Shown here: piece by piece, positions 25,464-36,803 of the stretch
Numbering within the stretch: position 1 is the stretch's first letter
Layout: every line of letters starts with the position of its first letter
DNA from: Liolophura sinensis
Taxonomy: Eukaryota > Mollusca > Polyplacophora > Chitonida > Chitonidae
Length of the DNA stretch: 64,000 nucleotides
Assembly (NCBI RefSeq): GCF_032854445.1
Contig: NC_088297.1
Location: 21,773,127-21,837,126, forward strand
Direction: 5' to 3'
Notes under the pieces: generated by a model
What the model saw: only the letters and a program-made list of their open reading frames with translations
Told to the model about the DNA's origin: nothing
Databases searched by the model: none
Program-made: the position numbers and the translations under genes

Positions 25464-26146
25464 CAAGTTTCTGTCATGTTAGGTGATAAGTTACATGTTG
25501 ATAAAATGTACATTGTCAATGGGATGTAAAAAATATTTGTGACAGTAATTTTATGGCATGAAGTGAAGACTTAATACTGTGTGGGTATAACATTTCTGTG
25601 ACAGAAGTACTTCTTGTTTCTCTTAGTATAATGACTTGTTTGTTGGTAATTTAAATGTAATATGTATATTGTGCTCTTTTTGATATTCTTAGAACTTAGG
25701 GGATTTCATCGTATCAGTGCTATCATCACAATAACTGCTTTTTACATGTATTTGATTTGGAAGGATATAGGCTATATTAGTTTCTTCTCGAAAGTGAAGA
25801 GTGCCATTATATTTAGACAAAATGGCGGGTGATATTTGGCTGCTACTGAAGTATGCTATTTAAGTTATCTAATTGTACCAGACGGAAAACCCTGGTATAT
25901 ACTGCACGATCACTCTGATTTCCTCTGCCAATTAAGTTGAACACTTAAGACTTTATTTATAATTTATCAACTTGAGGTACATATTAGAAATTTGTTATGG
26001 CATGCACCTGCGAGGAAATGCATGCTCTTTTAAATGGTATTTATTTGAGATTTAAATTTTCTCATCCTTTGAAAAGACAGGAATGAATATGTGTAACTGA
26101 TGGAAGCAAGCATGTTAATTCTATCTTCACAGTTGCGGCAACGAAA

Positions 26147-29100
26147 ATGAATTTCCTGAAGACAGCTGGTACTGTGGTCAAGTCTACATTCACATCATCT
26201 GGCCTGGAGAAACCAGAATACGAGGTTGTAGCAAAGCATGATGTAAGTCCTGCATGGCGATGTATCGTTTTTGTGTTTGCATGCAGGTAGCAATAAGCCA
26301 AATGAGGGTCACAGTCTCTCATGTTAAAGATTGCACTTTGAAAGGGAGAAAATCAGTCTTTGTGGGTGTTCCCAGCTGACAACTTTTCCTCTGTACTAAA
26401 GATTTTCAAGCCATCAATAAAAAATTCCTCGTTGGGCGTAACCCAGCAGTATAGCAAAAATTGATATGGTCAGTAAGGAATATTCTTTTGGCTGATGAAA
26501 AAGATGAGAATTTTAAAGTAGTTATGAGAAATAAAGCATTGTCTCAATAAAAACTTTAGAGAAGGACCCTCTGTGTATAGGGGGATGAGTCAGATTGTGT
26601 CCAACAGACATATTTGTAATAGTGGTTCCATTGTTTGGCTGGGTTTGTGCTGCTGATCAAACAATAAAACCAGGACCGTAAGTTACTACTTCCCCCTGTC
26701 TGACCCATATTTATTACCACTTCTCAATGAGAAAGTGTTTTGGATGTAACAACCATTTCAGCTTGATGCTCAGATGTAGACTACATGTACATGGATCTGA
26801 CTCGTAAGCTTGATGCTTTTTGAAAATGCTGAGGGCCGAGAGAATTGACCTGTGCATGTTAACCCTGTCTCAGTCGGCTAATGCTTATGGAAGTAGAATT
26901 GTGATATCATGGGGTTACTTGAGCAGTAATAACCACCCTCTAACTGACCTCAGACAGTTTCAGACTTCGATTAATTTTCCATTTACCAGTACTTACATAT
27001 GCTACAGCTAGTATCTTCTGCTACTGATTGAGCAGTCTGTCTGTAGCATCATCGAGGTGGGAATCTTTTATACCTGCATGGTGATATCATGACAGAACAG
27101 GTGTTAGCAGAGTAGGAATGGCCTTTCTCTAACTGCATGACCTCACACCTCAGTTTTTTTTCATTTACCAGTACATGTACTTACATATGCCACAGCTAGC
27201 TTGATCGAGCGGTCTGTCTGCAATGTGTAGTCAGAAATCTCTTCTACCTGCGGGTCAACTTGTGACTTGTTTAAAACTTTAGAATTGTTTTAATATAGGT
27301 AGGAGTCTGATGTCTACTGAAGGCTATGATTTGTGCAATTCTTGGTGACTACAGAAGATTTAATTTAATACAGCGTTTTGGGGTTTTATTTGGAAGGAAG
27401 GAAGGAAGGATGATATCCTACTGGAAAAATGCACATCTCAGTACCAAAAGTAATATTTTATTGACTAGGTTTGTCAGTAAAAATGGACTTTTGGAGCAAA
27501 ATTTTAATTCAGATACATCTGTTTTCAATTTTGAGTCATACGTGTATCAAATTAGAATAATGTTGATGGCATGTTTAATGTTTTTCATGTTTTCATTTTG
27601 AAGGGCTATGAGGAAAGGCATTATGCAGCCAGCAAATGGGTCAGTACCAAAAGCAAAGGCATGAAATTAGAAGATGCCTCTAGGAAGTCATTTTTCAAAC
27701 TATTTGATTACATTCAGGGTAAAAATGCAAAAGGTAAGTGTGGTTGCAGGTGTACATATGTAACTGTATGTGACAAGTAGAGCTATGAAAAGCTGCAATC
27801 ATTGCTTCAGAAAAAATGAAACACATATCTTGAGACTCATGGTACTGTTTGACTTTCCATTCTACTAACTGATTTGCAGTGTGATATTTTAGCCTGAAAC
27901 ATGGTTTGTAACAAACTATACATTTGAGTTTTGTCGGTGTATCGAAATGACACTTTGCTTAGTACAATGCAATTTTCATTTTCATACTTAAAGGTCTTTG
28001 CCCTAGCCACTTGCTAGACAAATGTTTTATTGCCTTCCACAGGTTTAGAGGTAAACTGGAAAGGTTTTTGATCTGAAACTGAGAACTTGGGGCTTTTGTA
28101 TGGCTAGATAAAGCTAAAAAATCTGGACAGTATATAAATCGCTCTATATGAAATGGCTTGTTCCTCTTTGACGGCAGAATTTTGTGACGTCAAATTTTTG
28201 ATATTATTTTATAATAGCTCAAATAATTACCTTTCACAAAATACCAGCCTCATTTGTGCAAGTGTTCAAATTCAATATTGGTAAGCAAGTTCCAAAAATT
28301 TATATTAAATAAATTTATATTAGATTAAAACTTTTTTTTAACTGTAGAATCATGTTAAACCTATAAATAATACAGCTACTTGTGTGATATTTACTAAAAG
28401 ACAATTATTTGTGCTATTCTTGGTAAATCCAGATAATTCGATTTGATTAGCAAATATGGATTTTATTGACAAAAACAAATCTGCCAACCCTCTTCAATAC
28501 AAGGTTGACCCCTTGTCAAGTGAAAGGTAGTACATGCAGTTTTTATAGGCATTTCCATATAGGGGCGTCTGTGTTTGTTTTTTTTGCAGAGCAAAAAATT
28601 GACATGACTGCGCCTGTTGCCACGTTGATAGAGCCAGGCGCCGGTCCAAACTGTGAGAGCACGTTTACAATGTCATTCTTCGTTCCACCGTCCAACAGCA
28701 CAGACACGCCTGAACCTACGAACCCTGACCTTTTTCTGCAGACCTGGCCTGCTCAGACATTCTTTGTCAGGTAATTCAGTGGTGATTTCTTCATCACTTT
28801 TTCTTTATTCTGTAGCCAGTATCATACCCTGAACGTCCGCGTTCAGTATCAGTGAAAGCAATATTAATGTTGATGTTAAGGATGGTATCTTAAAAAGTGC
28901 TGCATGTATTAAGATCAGATTTTGTCATACATATGAATTTGTACATGTTATTTTTTTGTAGACAATTTGGTGGGTTCACAAGTGATGAAAAATGGTTGGA
29001 GCATGCGAAGTCTCTCGGGGAATGTCTGACTGGCAAGGAAAAATTCCATGAACAATTCTACTACACGGCCGGTTACGACAGTCCGTTCAAACTGTTTGGC

Positions 29101-29154
29101 AGGACAAACGAGGTTTGGTTTCTAAAGAAGGAAGAAGAACAAGCTAAAGAATAG
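26147..29154 (+). CDS. HEBP2: SOUL-family heme-binding protein (HEBP2-like), complete, 4 coding exons
   Basis: Coding exons: 26147-26242, 27604-27733, 28590-28770, 28962-29154. All introns are GT–AG and phases match, giving 199 aa, close to the usual length of about 190-205. The protein is one SOUL domain: PEYEVVAKHDGYEERHYAAS at the start, the KIDMTAPVATLIEPG segment (family signature KIxMTAPV), then FGGFTSDEKWLEHAKSL and SPFKLFGRTNEVWFLKK at the end. SOUL/p22HBP proteins bind heme or porphyrins and are mostly cytosolic; no signal peptide or membrane segment is seen. The ATG is the first after an acceptor at 26131-26132, so the gene has a non-coding upstream exon. Family is clear; HEBP1 versus HEBP2 orthology is not resolved, so the symbol is tentative. 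Confidence 0.93.
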
Positions 29155-31009
29155 TCACCGTTACATATACTTTTGTAGTCCCTCTAATTGTTCAGGCTTG
29201 GAAACAGTAATCTCGGGTAATCTTGTCCATCTGGCAGTCATCAAAAATATGTTCATTAGGGATAACTTGGCTGACCATTCAAAAATAGGACCCGAGTCTA
29301 AACTGTGGGTTTTCGATAGATTTTCTTTGTTTTTTTTTAAATTTTCATTCAATGTCAGTTTCTGTAAAATCTCTATCGTTTTCACAATTGGATAATAAAA
29401 AACTAAACTACTCTATTCTGATAGGGTTGGGTTAGCCCCATCACAGAATTATACAAGGATGGCCTAAGCTTAGATACTGAGTCACTATGGGAGACAGAAA
29501 GTCTTTCATGTACATATACTTTAATTTGTTTTCTCACCACAAAGTCCATAATTATGCCATAGTGGCATTTTCCATATACCACAAAGCTAGTTGAAGTCTT
29601 CTTGCTGGAAGTTACTTTGGCTTGTTACCTTCATCTTGTTTTTTGTTACAAGTTTTTTGTTTTGCCATTGAACAAACTTTATTTTGTTCAAATTACAATA
29701 CTTAACATGAACACTTCTTTTGGTGTTGTGTTTGGTTGTGACGCTTATCTTCATCATGTTAAATATATTCTGTGACTCCTGTTATTGTTATTGTTTTTTT
29801 AGGCCTTTCGTTAAGAATTATTAGAATTTACTGTATAACCTTGATTGCAATAAAGCAGGCCTAGTGTGAGCTTGGTGTCATTTGGTTGTGTTTAGTAATT
29901 AACACATCAATATTTGTTGCTTTGGTCATTATGTACTCAAACACACTGAAAACGCATAACTGACAAATAGCCATTGGAACTAAGAGGTGTTTATTGTTAA
30001 AGGCAAACAGGAGTATAAATCCACAAACCACAGAAGCATATTGCACTGGCCAGAAAATGTACCACTCTCAGATGTTATGTTTGTCTCAGTACTTCTTTTC
30101 CCTCAGTTATATAAAAATGTCACTATCTTTTTGAGACATTTCTTTTACAAAACAAAAAGAATGTTATTCTATGGAGGTTTATGGAAATCTGTTATTGTTT
30201 TACAGTGTTGTCTCTGAATAGTGTTCACTTATGTGTCATAAATGTACTGTAGTTTGGCTAGGTGCACAGGGTTAACAAGAAACTGATGTGAAGTGGACTG
30301 AAAAATTTGCTCTAGAGCCAGGTGATGTATTTCATAAAGGTAATTCTAAACCGAAACTACCTGTACATAGATAGAATGGTATTATTATGTTGAGTTAAAT
30401 AATTACTGTTTGTACATATATTTACCTGCTGAAGGTTTCTTATTTGATATTTACCTGATGCCAGGTATGAACTCCTTTGAGTTAATTACATGTACTTCTA
30501 TAAATCCAACACCTGTACTGTTATTGCTGCTTTAAACATGTGCAAATGGGAATGCATGGGTACTCAGAAGTTTACTCTTGTTAAGACATTCATCAGGTGA
30601 TATTCTCATGTTAGTTTGTAATTTTTTGTTTTTGTGTCATTTATACAGTTCAGGGTAATTATTACGCTGTTTAATGCATGTGCCTGTACCTGCGTATACC
30701 ACTTAACATTTGAGGTCTACATGTATACATATTGAATACAAACATTTCTTTTATATGTATTTTGGTGTTTCACAAGATATTTATTTACATTTTCCTACAT
30801 AAACTAATTACTCCGCTGACATTGAATTTGACTCTGTGTTATTTACTCAAGGTGAACAGCAACGCTTGTGTTATCGGGCGTAACATTTAACTGTTTAAGT
30901 TCCTCAGACGAACAGTGAATTTTCTGGTTCAAAGCTTCTACAGGTTTCTGAGCCTGATGGCTATGTGCTCAACAGAGTTTGGGCTATGTAGGCCATTTTG
31001 GACTGGTCT
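29155..31009 (+). other. 3' UTR of the SOUL gene and intergenic DNA
   Basis: No coding sequence is seen. The transcript probably ends near the AATAAA at 29849-29854. Beyond that the DNA is AT-rich with no assignable feature until the 114-bp array. Confidence 0.5.
29849..29854 (+). terminator. Probable polyadenylation signal AATAAA of the SOUL gene
   Basis: A canonical AATAAA 695 bp after the stop codon, followed within 20-45 bases by a GT-rich stretch (AGTGTGAGCTTGGTGTCATT, then GGTTGTGTTT). That is the expected layout of a cleavage/polyadenylation site. Confidence 0.5.
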
Positions 31010-31014
31010 GACAA

Positions 31015-31515
31015 AACATTTGTTGGAGATCACTTGCCCTCTACCAAATATGACAAGCACAATGAGATCACTTTTGTTTCCATGGGGATCACTTGCTGCC
31101 CACCATATATGGCCAGCACACTGAGATCATTTTTGTTACGAGATCACTTCCTTACTACCAAATACGACAAGCACAGTGAGGTAACTTTTGTTAAGAGATC
31201 ACTTGCAGCCCATCAAATATGGGCAGCACATTGAGATCACTTTTGTTAAGAGATCACCTGCTTACCACCAAATATCACAAGCACAATGAGGTCACTTTTG
31301 TTGTCATGGGGATCACTTGCCGCCCACCAAATATGAGCAGCACATTAAGATCACCTTTGTTAAGAGATCACTTGCTTACCACCAAATATCACAAGCACAA
31401 TGAGGTCACTTTTGTTGTCATGGGGATCACTTGCCGCCCACCAAATATGGGCAGCACATTAAGATCACCTTTGTTAAGAGATCACTTGCTTACCACCAAA
31501 TATCACAAGCACACT
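31015..31515. repeat. Dimeric tandem array, period about 114 bp
   Basis: Two related half-units alternate: GATCACTTGCTTACCACCAA with AGCACAATGAGGTCACTTTT, and GATCACTTGCCGCCCACCAA with AGCACATTAAGATCACCTTT. The phrase TTGTCATGGGGATCACTTGC recurs 114 bp apart (31301 and 31415). About four dimers are visible. The open frames through it are incidental. Confidence 0.88.
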
Positions 31516-32214
31516 ATGGCCACTCTTTGGGTGAGAATTTGCGTGGCATGTGCTGGTCAGTTTGGTCATGGAGGTAGAATGGAAGGAGGCATAACCATGA
31601 GGGTTCGCAGTGGTCAATGTATGTTACCGACAGCGCGGGGTCCGCTCTCTGTTGTGACAGGAGATTAGAGCTGTCTGGCTTGGCCAGGCCTTGGCGCAAG
31701 TCTTCTCAAGAAGCTGTCGCAGGCGAACAGCCAGGACACGTGTTTTAAAGAAGACATAAGTCAAGCCCGCGGGCATTTGCCGACAACGCCTGTAAGTTGG
31801 TGTCCTTCTGTTTGTGGTTTTGGTCAAAATTAAGATAAATAAATGTTTTGAACACTGAAGCCTTTGTGTATTGGCGAATAAGCAGACCAACAAGACAAAG
31901 AAAGACTGGCTGGCGTCTTGATTTTGGAATCGCACAAACAAAGCAAAAGATAAACGTACATGTGTAATATTAAAGTTTCTGTGAAAATCATGAGAGTTGT
32001 TCATGGTTCTTGAATTAGCGTCCTGTATGCCCTCTATGCAATAAGAAACAAAATCTTCAGGACTTTTTACATGTTTGTTTGTGGTTGATGCATTCCTACC
32101 GGTTTATCTAATTCGGTTTGGAACAAACTCGAGATACAGGTCATTATTTTATTTATTGTGATCCATTATACCAAGTTTTGTATTAAACACTGAGATAAAT
32201 GGACATCGATCGCT

Positions 32215-33128
32215 ATCTGTACCTCTATATGGCTATATTGCCATTGATATCTGTGGACCTCTACCAACTGATGAAACGTTGGTTGTAGTGGTTGACTATC
32301 ACTCACGTTATGTTGAAATAGGAATTACAAAGTCCAACACAAGCTCCAAGATCGTGGGGTATTTGAAGACGCTTTTTGCTGCACATAGACTTCGAAAATC
32401 TTGACCTCAGATAACGGCCAACAATTCATTTCAGATGAATTCAGAACTTTCATGAGAATGGTATTAAACACATGCCTTCTGCCAATGGAGAGGTAAAAAG
32501 GTTCAATAGAAATCTCAAAGCTGCTCTGAAGAAAGCCCGAAATGAAAACAATCCGTGGCAAGACTTCTTGCTAGAGTACCTGTTTCCCTACCGAAACACC
32601 CCGCATTCTGCGACAGGTTTTGCCCCTTCATTGCTCTTGTTCAACAGCGTTGTTCGCGATGATCTGCCTTCAATGGAAGACAATGACAAAACCCGAAACC
32701 CGTCGAAAGCAAAACTAGCAAAGATACGCAAACGCGATGGTGAATATAAACGCAAATCCAAAGAATACACCGATCAGAAACGTCGTGCTGCCAAGTGCAA
32801 AATCAAGATAGGTGACAAAGTACTAGTGCGACAGCCGAAGCATAGCATGCTATCGCCTCACTTTGATCCGGAACCGTTCAAAGTAATTCATATCTCAGGT
32901 AGCCAGTTGATTCTCCTTTCTGACAACAACAAAGTACTCCGGCGAAATTCAAGTAAAGTTTGCAAATTCACTGGCCAAGTAAAAGGCAACCCGATCGCAT
33001 GCGATGAGTTAGACGACTTCTCTGAAACGCAAGTACCCGATATCGTTACTGACCAAGCAGTTGTTCTTCAACGCCCGATAAGACAACGCAAGCAACCAAA
33101 TCGTTTCAGAGATTTCCACATGTACTAA
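32215..33128 (+). pseudogene. Ty3/gypsy-type integrase remnant (frameshifted core, open C-terminal part)
   Basis: The upstream part (about 32215-32470) still reads as the start of an integrase catalytic core (IAIDICGPLPTDE, then VVDYHSRYVEI) but is broken by frameshifts and an in-frame stop. From 32472 to 33128 a 218-codon frame remains open. It carries the post-core region NGEVKRFNRNLKAALKKAR, WQDFLLEYLFPYRNTPHSAT, then GDKVLVRQPKHS, typical of chromodomain-less gypsy integrases. No gag, protease, reverse transcriptase or RNase H is present upstream, and no paired LTRs were recognised. A polypurine AAAGAGGAGGA near 33437 may mark an old 3' LTR boundary. This is a dead fragment; the longest frame alone should not be read as a gene. 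Confidence 0.85.
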
Positions 33129-35221
33129 AGTGTACAAAATCAATTTGATGGTAACCTTTTAAGCAGACGCATTCAATGGTTTACGCATGATTAATGATTT
33201 CTTACACATGTATTTCAATTTTATTATACTAAAATGTTTTGTTGAATTTCATTCAAATATTAATTGTGTTTTATTGAGCTAAGAAATATCTTTATTCCAG
33301 TTTTCAAATATCAGATAGATATTGTAACATGTAATTAATTTGATTTTATTCTATTACTTTGAATAATTTGATTTCCGCAATATTAAATACTCAACTCCTG
33401 TTTTATAAACTAAATCAGAGATGATTTCAAAATCTAAAGAGGAGGACGGATGTTTGCATATTATATTGTGTACTTAAACCACTTACTATGTACTAAATGC
33501 TCATTACGCAAGAGATATCACGTGACAGATTTGTTTGACGTCACCTGTTCCCTTTTGTCTTGGAGAGTATACAGATGAATAAAGATGGACACAGACCCCC
33601 ATTACAACTTCCGTTTTTCAGTAGGGACGATTGTAGTTCTGTAAATTTTAGGGTATAAAGTCTTTTTTTGCTCCCAGGCGTCCATTTTGGTGCACAGGTG
33701 CATGCTTGGTATAAAAATGCTGGAAACTGTCTAAACTTTGAGGAGGTATGAGCTTTATTGATGAAAGTTTGAAATTCTGGGCGAGAGGACACAAGGTGTG
33801 AGGTAGTGATGAGGCTGCGAGTGACGTCCCCTTGGCGTTGCTAGGCACGCCTCCCAGCTGCCGGCATGGAAAGGTCCAGATTTTGACGGTCAACCTATGT
33901 CAAGATTTTTATGGCTTCTTTCTCACAGGCTGGGCCAGGTATGCACCAAAGCTTAATGGCCACGGAATGTTTGGGACTGAGCTACAGCGCTAGACGTTAA
34001 CATTGTCGCTTATGGAAAATTAATGGGGGTCCGAGGCCAGATGGCAGTCTGAATGAGACGCTACCTTCATATCGACCATCATCGGAGGTCGGATATATAA
34101 CACCTTGTTGGCTGGATTTTTCCGCATAGCATCCCTTTCACCACAAATACGACAGTATTCGGACAGCTTTTCTGCGTGAATATCCATTCTCGATGGTCTC
34201 GATCAGCCATGCTCTGCCTAAAAAAATCTGAGACTAAATAATTCGAATTTTTCATTATGCATTTATACGAGGAGGTCATTTGTCCACAGGGAAATGAAAG
34301 CAAATATTTTGCTATTGTATATATATCTAAACTATACTATGTATAAACGGCATTACACAATATGTTAGCCTGTAGGCTTAATTGCTCTGTGTATTCATGT
34401 CGGATAGTCACGAACTCAGAATTCGCGCTTCCGACTCACGAATAACGTGGTATGTATACACTTTTCATTTTGACCTTTTGGTTGGCGTAATCCTTTTTTA
34501 TGAAAGCTGATCGGAAAGTATATTAGTACTCTGTAAACGACAGGCAGTATCCTGATTTTAGTTTTTCTACTGTTAATCAAATGGGCCTTTTTTGGACTTT
34601 TTATCACTTAATTTCACTGAAAATATGCTTCGGACCTCCATTTTACTTAAGGAATATAATAACTCCATATGTTATCTACGTTCACACGAAATTTTATTTT
34701 TCTCAATTCATGGGAAAGGGCGATTTATATGCCCTTTGTGGAAGGCTCCTTTTCTGGGCCAGTTCAGTTGATCGCCGGTATCGTACAATGCACATCAAAG
34801 TGGGACAGAACTGCATGAAGCCTTTTCGTACCTCAACAGACCAGCATGCGGCTGGCAGGTCAGTTAACCGTAACGAGGCCCAGAAGTGCCTCCTTGTCTT
34901 CTAGCTCCATGGTTTGGTTAACTGTGGACGGTCCGAATTAAGTGTCTTCCACCCGTGAAACTGTAAAAAGTGAAACCTGCAATCATTAAATGGACTTGGA
35001 GTGGGCTGTGGTGGAATGATCAAGGCGGTAACCTTTCACTCAGAGAATAGTTTGGGTTAACTGACTAAAAAATCTGATTAATTCAATGGAACTAATTCGA
35101 CTCAGAAAACTGAGTCATATGACCATGTTAGCTAAGCCATGGACGACTCCTTTGAGTCTTCCGACAAATCAAATGAGTCAAAATATAACCAGATGAGTGT
35201 CTTGACTCATTTATGATTGAT

Positions 35222-35412
35222 TTACTCATTTATTTGATTGGTTTTTCACGCCGTATTTAAGAATATTTCACTTATACGACGACGGCCAGCATTATAGTGG
35301 GAGGAACCGGGCAGAGCCCGGGGAAAACCCATGACCATGCGCAGGTTGCTGGCAGACCTTTCCACGTACATGTACGGCCGGAGGGGAAACCAGCATGAGC
35401 TGGACTTGGCTG
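35222..35412 (-). mobile_element. SINE type A, truncated before the tRNA head
   Basis: The plus strand reads TTTATTTGATTGGTTTTTCA, then the AATATTTCACTTATACGACG tail, CCCATGACCATGCGCAGGTT and ACCAGCATGAGCTGGACTTG, then stops; the tRNA-like end is missing. Confidence 0.75.
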
Positions 35413-35924
35413 ATCAGATGATATGTCTCAGTTTTCTGAGTCAAATTAGCTCCATGAAATCACTCAGATTTTCGAGTCAGTGGACCCAAACTTTTCTCTC
35501 AGTGAATTCAATGGATGGGTTTCTCCACTATCATCATGGTGGCGATTAGTGGTCGACAGTGGAGATACGGTTTCCTGGGTTAAAATCTTGCAGCCTTTGT
35601 CACGCTTGAATAAACGTACCATCACCCAAAATTCAGCGCAGGCAAGGCATAACCTAAACTTGCCTATCTCTCACACCAGCCAATCAGAACTGAGAACTAT
35701 CCCTTAGTTGCGTAATCTTGCATGGAGTCTTGCACACCACATGTATCATGCGGGAGTAACTCAACCAATGGCTAGTAATTAATTTAATAGTTAATCTCGG
35801 CACTTCGGTCTTTCATCGTATATCATCTAAAAAATCTTGAGTATGGCCTATTAACAACAACGAAATAAATTTAAAAAAAAAAAAGTCATTCGCGCAATCT
35901 TATTGTTCGCTGATTAAATTTGCT

Positions 35925-36015
35925 AAAGCTGGGTGGTTTACCACTGTCATTCTGGTTTCTTCCATTTATGCAACTCCTGGCCGCTATTGTATCAGTGAAA
36001 AAATTTTGAGCATGG
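35925..36015 (+). mobile_element. SINE tail fragment
   Basis: GCTAAAGCTGGGTGGTTTAC, TGGTTTCTTCCATTTATGCA, then TATCAGTGAAAAAATTTTGA: a diverged copy of the common 3' tail also present at 43445-43740 and 52430-52550. Confidence 0.45.
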
Positions 36016-36803
36016 CAATCAAATGCATTTCCAATAAGAGTTTTAAGAGTTTCCCTGATTCACAAAAAGGATCTTGGCGGTTACAGCATCGCCAGTAAGG
36101 CAACAAAATAAGCAAATATATTCCGGTGTGAACTTAGTGTGTGCTATAGCAACATACCCTAAATGACCGTAAATTTCGTCCATGATTAACCTGCCCATTG
36201 TTCCTGATTGTAAAAGTTATACTGATTTTAGAAAGGTGTTTTGAGGTTTGAGGTATCCTGGGATGATATTCTGCTAGAAAATTGTAAGTTTCAGCACCAA
36301 AAATGATGTTTTGTGACATTACCTTGCCTTTTTGAGAGCGAAATTTTAGGCTATTTTTGGTATGTCTACCATCCACCACCTCTTCTAAATTCACAAGCGG
36401 GAGTTGAAGCTGTAAATTTGGTACAATATTTAGACACTCAAAGGTGGAAGCTGATGGTCTGATGCCATTTCAACATAGTTTGTAGACAAGAGTAGCACCC
36501 CTTCAATCAGGGCTCTTCAATGTTAAAGGTAATCTTGTATTACACTCACAGCCATTACACCTGACAGCAGACGCATGTGTTTTATACTTACGGGGTGAAA
36601 GTCCACAGATTTTGTCTGTTTGTACTGCTAAAACTCGCAACTGACAGCTTCTCAGGCTCTGTAAATCTGAGCAAAGACGTCTGTTGCGTCGATCTAGATA
36701 GGTTGTCAATTAAGCTAGCGTTTATTATTTTTTTTAAGAGGAAATTTAATCCGCTGTTCGCAGATTGATTCAATAACAGAATAAAGAGCCTCAGTCAATC
36801 ATC

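Larger units (their letters stand above)
21737..26146. other. Intergenic region between the divergent SNX19-like and SOUL genes
   Basis: The two genes point away from each other across about 4.5 kb. The interval holds SINE pieces, a poly-T run of about 22 (near 23148) and a 19-bp array. The acceptor CTATCTTCACAG just before 26133 implies at least one upstream 5' UTR exon of the SOUL gene. One possible donor is CAG|GTGTAT near 25139, but that exon is not established. No protein-coding exon is supported. Confidence 0.5.
33129..36803. other. Intergenic region between the gypsy remnant and the SDR gene
   Basis: There is no supported gene. It contains a truncated type A SINE (35222-35412) and a SINE-tail fragment (about 35925-36015). 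Open frames of 60-107 codons show no family resemblance. Confidence 0.45.

Noticed and set aside
31219..31668. 149-codon plus-strand frame
   Set aside because: It runs through the 114-bp dimeric array; repetitive composition and no domain.
14740..33660. Possible shared repeat between 14740-14800 and 33570-33660 (GTGGACACAGACC-like; GLCP in translation)
   Set aside because: Only a short weak similarity is visible by eye; not enough to name a family.
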